Notes under the pieces: generated by a model
Database searches by the model: none
Told to the model about the DNA's origin: nothing
The model's input: the letters and a program-made list of their open reading frames with translations, nothing else
Part shown: positions 23,587 through 24,767 of the stretch, piece after piece
How positions within the stretch are numbered: the first letter of the stretch is position 1
Layout: each line of letters starts with the position of its first letter
Origin: CAZYVD01 sp964651045
GTDB taxonomy: Bacteria > Zhuqueibacterota > QNDG01 > DSAB01
Length of the DNA: 24,767 bases
Direction of reading: 5' to 3'
Assembly: GCA_964651045.1 (NCBI GenBank)
Contig: CAZYVD010000038.1
Span: 1-24,767 of the forward strand
Made by a program: the position numbers and the translations under genes

Positions 23587-24645
23587 TTAATTGTTCTCCT
23601 TTAATATCCAAATATTACCCTCAGTATTTAAAAAGAACAATTTATTATTAGTCCTTAAACAAATATTTAGATTGCTGTTCCCATAATCTTCATCAATATA
23701 ATATAACTTCTGTGGACTGCCGTTACTGTCCAGCTCCATTATAACACTCCACAGCATCAGTATATATATTTTCCCATTATCAGTTGTTATTTCCTGTAAT
23801 AAAGAGGGATTACGCCTTCTTATATTTTCTGGAATGTTATGTTTATGTTTTAGAAAATATGAAAGAGGTGTGTTCGAGTTTAATTTCTTCCTGACTTTCC
23901 TTGGCAGGCATTTAAAATCCAGCCGTTTTTCCCATAACAATTCTCCCAGTGCATTGTATTTCCTCAAAATCGGGAAAAAAGTATATGCTATAAACAATTC
24001 TCCTGATTTATTGATTGTAAAACTAAATGCGTTGTAGGTAAATCCAGCTTCTGAATCTTTTAAAATTGGCTCGACTATTGATCTTATCAGTTCACCCTTT
24101 TTATTGAAAACATATATCCTGTAATTTCCATCTCCATGAACATAAACATTACCATTTGAATCTACAGCCATTCCTTTTTCTAACATAAAAGGAAATCTAC
24201 AAAAAAGCCTAATAAAATCGCCGTTATTGTTAAATACCTGAATTCTGAGAGCAAATTTTTCGGCAACATATAATTCCCCGGAATCTGATAATGCAAAAGC
24301 ACCTGTATATATGTCTATTGGAAAAGAAAATTCGCCTGGCCCTGGACCCTTACCTCCCTTTTCCCAGACAAGCCGAAGTTTGTTATCGAATTTCATTATC
24401 TTATGAATTCCTGTATCAAGCACATAAAGATTACCATCCTTATCGAAATCAAAAGATATTGGGTTTGAGAGGATTAGTTCTTTTCCCGATACATTTAATT
24501 CATCTTTTGATAATGAATATATCTTTTTGAGCCTTGCCTCTTTAATCTGTGCTATCGCTGGGCTGAATTCTACAAAAACTGCCATACAAATAAAAATATA
24601 GAACAGAACTATTCTCCTTATGCTGATGGTCTTTTTAAATATCAT
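23587..24645 (-). CDS. Six-bladed beta-propeller (NHL-repeat-like) exported protein
   Basis: From the ATG at 24645 (352 aa), preferred because a GGAG lies six bases upstream; an ATG at 24669 adds eight residues and has no clear ribosome site. A signal peptide is visible (basic start, hydrophobic core about 11-26, likely cleavage after SPAIA). The mature part carries repeated NHL-like blades: FDFDKDGNLYVLDTGIHKIM, SGELYVAEKFALRIQVF, AVDSNGNVYVHGDGNYRIYVF and later weaker ones, together about six. It resembles the BF3864/6-bladed beta-propeller family found in Bacteroidetes beside NVEALA peptides. The function is unknown. It is followed by the small cysteine-rich peptide gene in what looks like a two-gene operon. 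Confidence 0.78.
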   Translation of the reverse strand: MIFKKTISIRRIVLFYIFICMAVFVEFSPAIAQIKEARLKKIYSLSKDELNVSGKELILSNPISFDFDKDGNLYVLDTGIHKIMKFDNKLRLVWEKGGKGPGPGEFSFPIDIYTGAFALSDSGELYVAEKFALRIQVFNNNGDFIRLFCRFPFMLEKGMAVDSNGNVYVHGDGNYRIYVFNKKGELIRSIVEPILKDSEAGFTYNAFSFTINKSGELFIAYTFFPILRKYNALGELLWEKRLDFKCLPRKVRKKLNSNTPLSYFLKHKHNIPENIRRRNPSLLQEITTDNGKIYILMLWSVIMELDSNGSPQKLYYIDEDYGNSNLNICLRTNNKLFFLNTEGNIWILKENN

Positions 24646-24767
24646 ATCGAGCTCCACGGTTTTACTCATTTTAATATTAATGAATTTACTCTTTTATAAT
24701 TAAATTCACCGTCTCTCAACTCACAATAAATCAATTTATTATTTTTTATTATTAACGAATATGTGTT

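Overview
The window is about 24.8 kb of AT-rich bacterial DNA, almost fully coding, with no rRNA, tRNA, CRISPR array or insertion sequence that I can see. Outer-membrane beta-barrel proteins (a PorV/DUF5723-like protein and a DUF5916 protein), a pyrophosphate-type phosphofructokinase, several low-potential ferredoxins and a membrane [NiFe] hydrogenase suggest an anaerobic, double-membraned fermenter. It may belong to the FCB group or a nearby candidate phylum (WOR-3/Stahlbacteria, Cloacimonadota or Marinimicrobia-like). That placement is inference from gene content.

Region 1 (193-11865, all minus strand) is one tightly packed operon of 16 genes, most overlapping or a few bases apart. It starts at a near-consensus promoter (12019-12047) and ends at a clear intrinsic terminator (141-169). 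The order is: HydB-like and HydG-like subunits (the NAD(P)H/FAD/FeS arm known from soluble sulfhydrogenases), a four-cluster HycB-type ferredoxin, a group 4 [NiFe]-hydrogenase core (NuoH-, NuoB-, NuoC- and NuoD-like, with all four NiFe cysteines), a complete Mrp-type Na+/H+ antiporter set in canonical order A (split in two), B, C, D, E, F, G, and a NuoI-like ferredoxin. The simplest reading is an ion-pumping hydrogenase that exchanges electrons with NAD(P)H and H2 rather than only with ferredoxin.

Region 2 (12178-17061, minus) is a four-gene cluster: a beta-rich exported protein, a PorV/DUF5723-like outer-membrane protein, a phosphofructokinase with pyrophosphate-type residues, and ComF. The coding frame of comF extends upstream through a zinc-finger N-terminus without any ATG, GTG or TTG. 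Region 3 (17236-18867, minus) is 1-pyrroline-5-carboxylate dehydrogenase, with its own promoter and a strong terminator.

Region 4 (19144-20699) is a divergent pair: a CRP/FNR-family regulator and a ferredoxin-like protein resembling FrdX. A perfect TTGAT-N4-ATCAA box lies between them. It sits where it would cover the regulator's own translation start and act as a class II activator site for the ferredoxin. Region 5 (20796-23177, plus) carries a DUF5916 outer-membrane protein and a Thermotoga-type single-cluster ferredoxin. A long perfect hairpin separates these from Region 6 (23252-24645, minus): a six-bladed beta-propeller lipoprotein-like or secreted protein and a small exported six-cysteine peptide, an arrangement reminiscent of the Bacteroidetes NVEALA/beta-propeller pairs.
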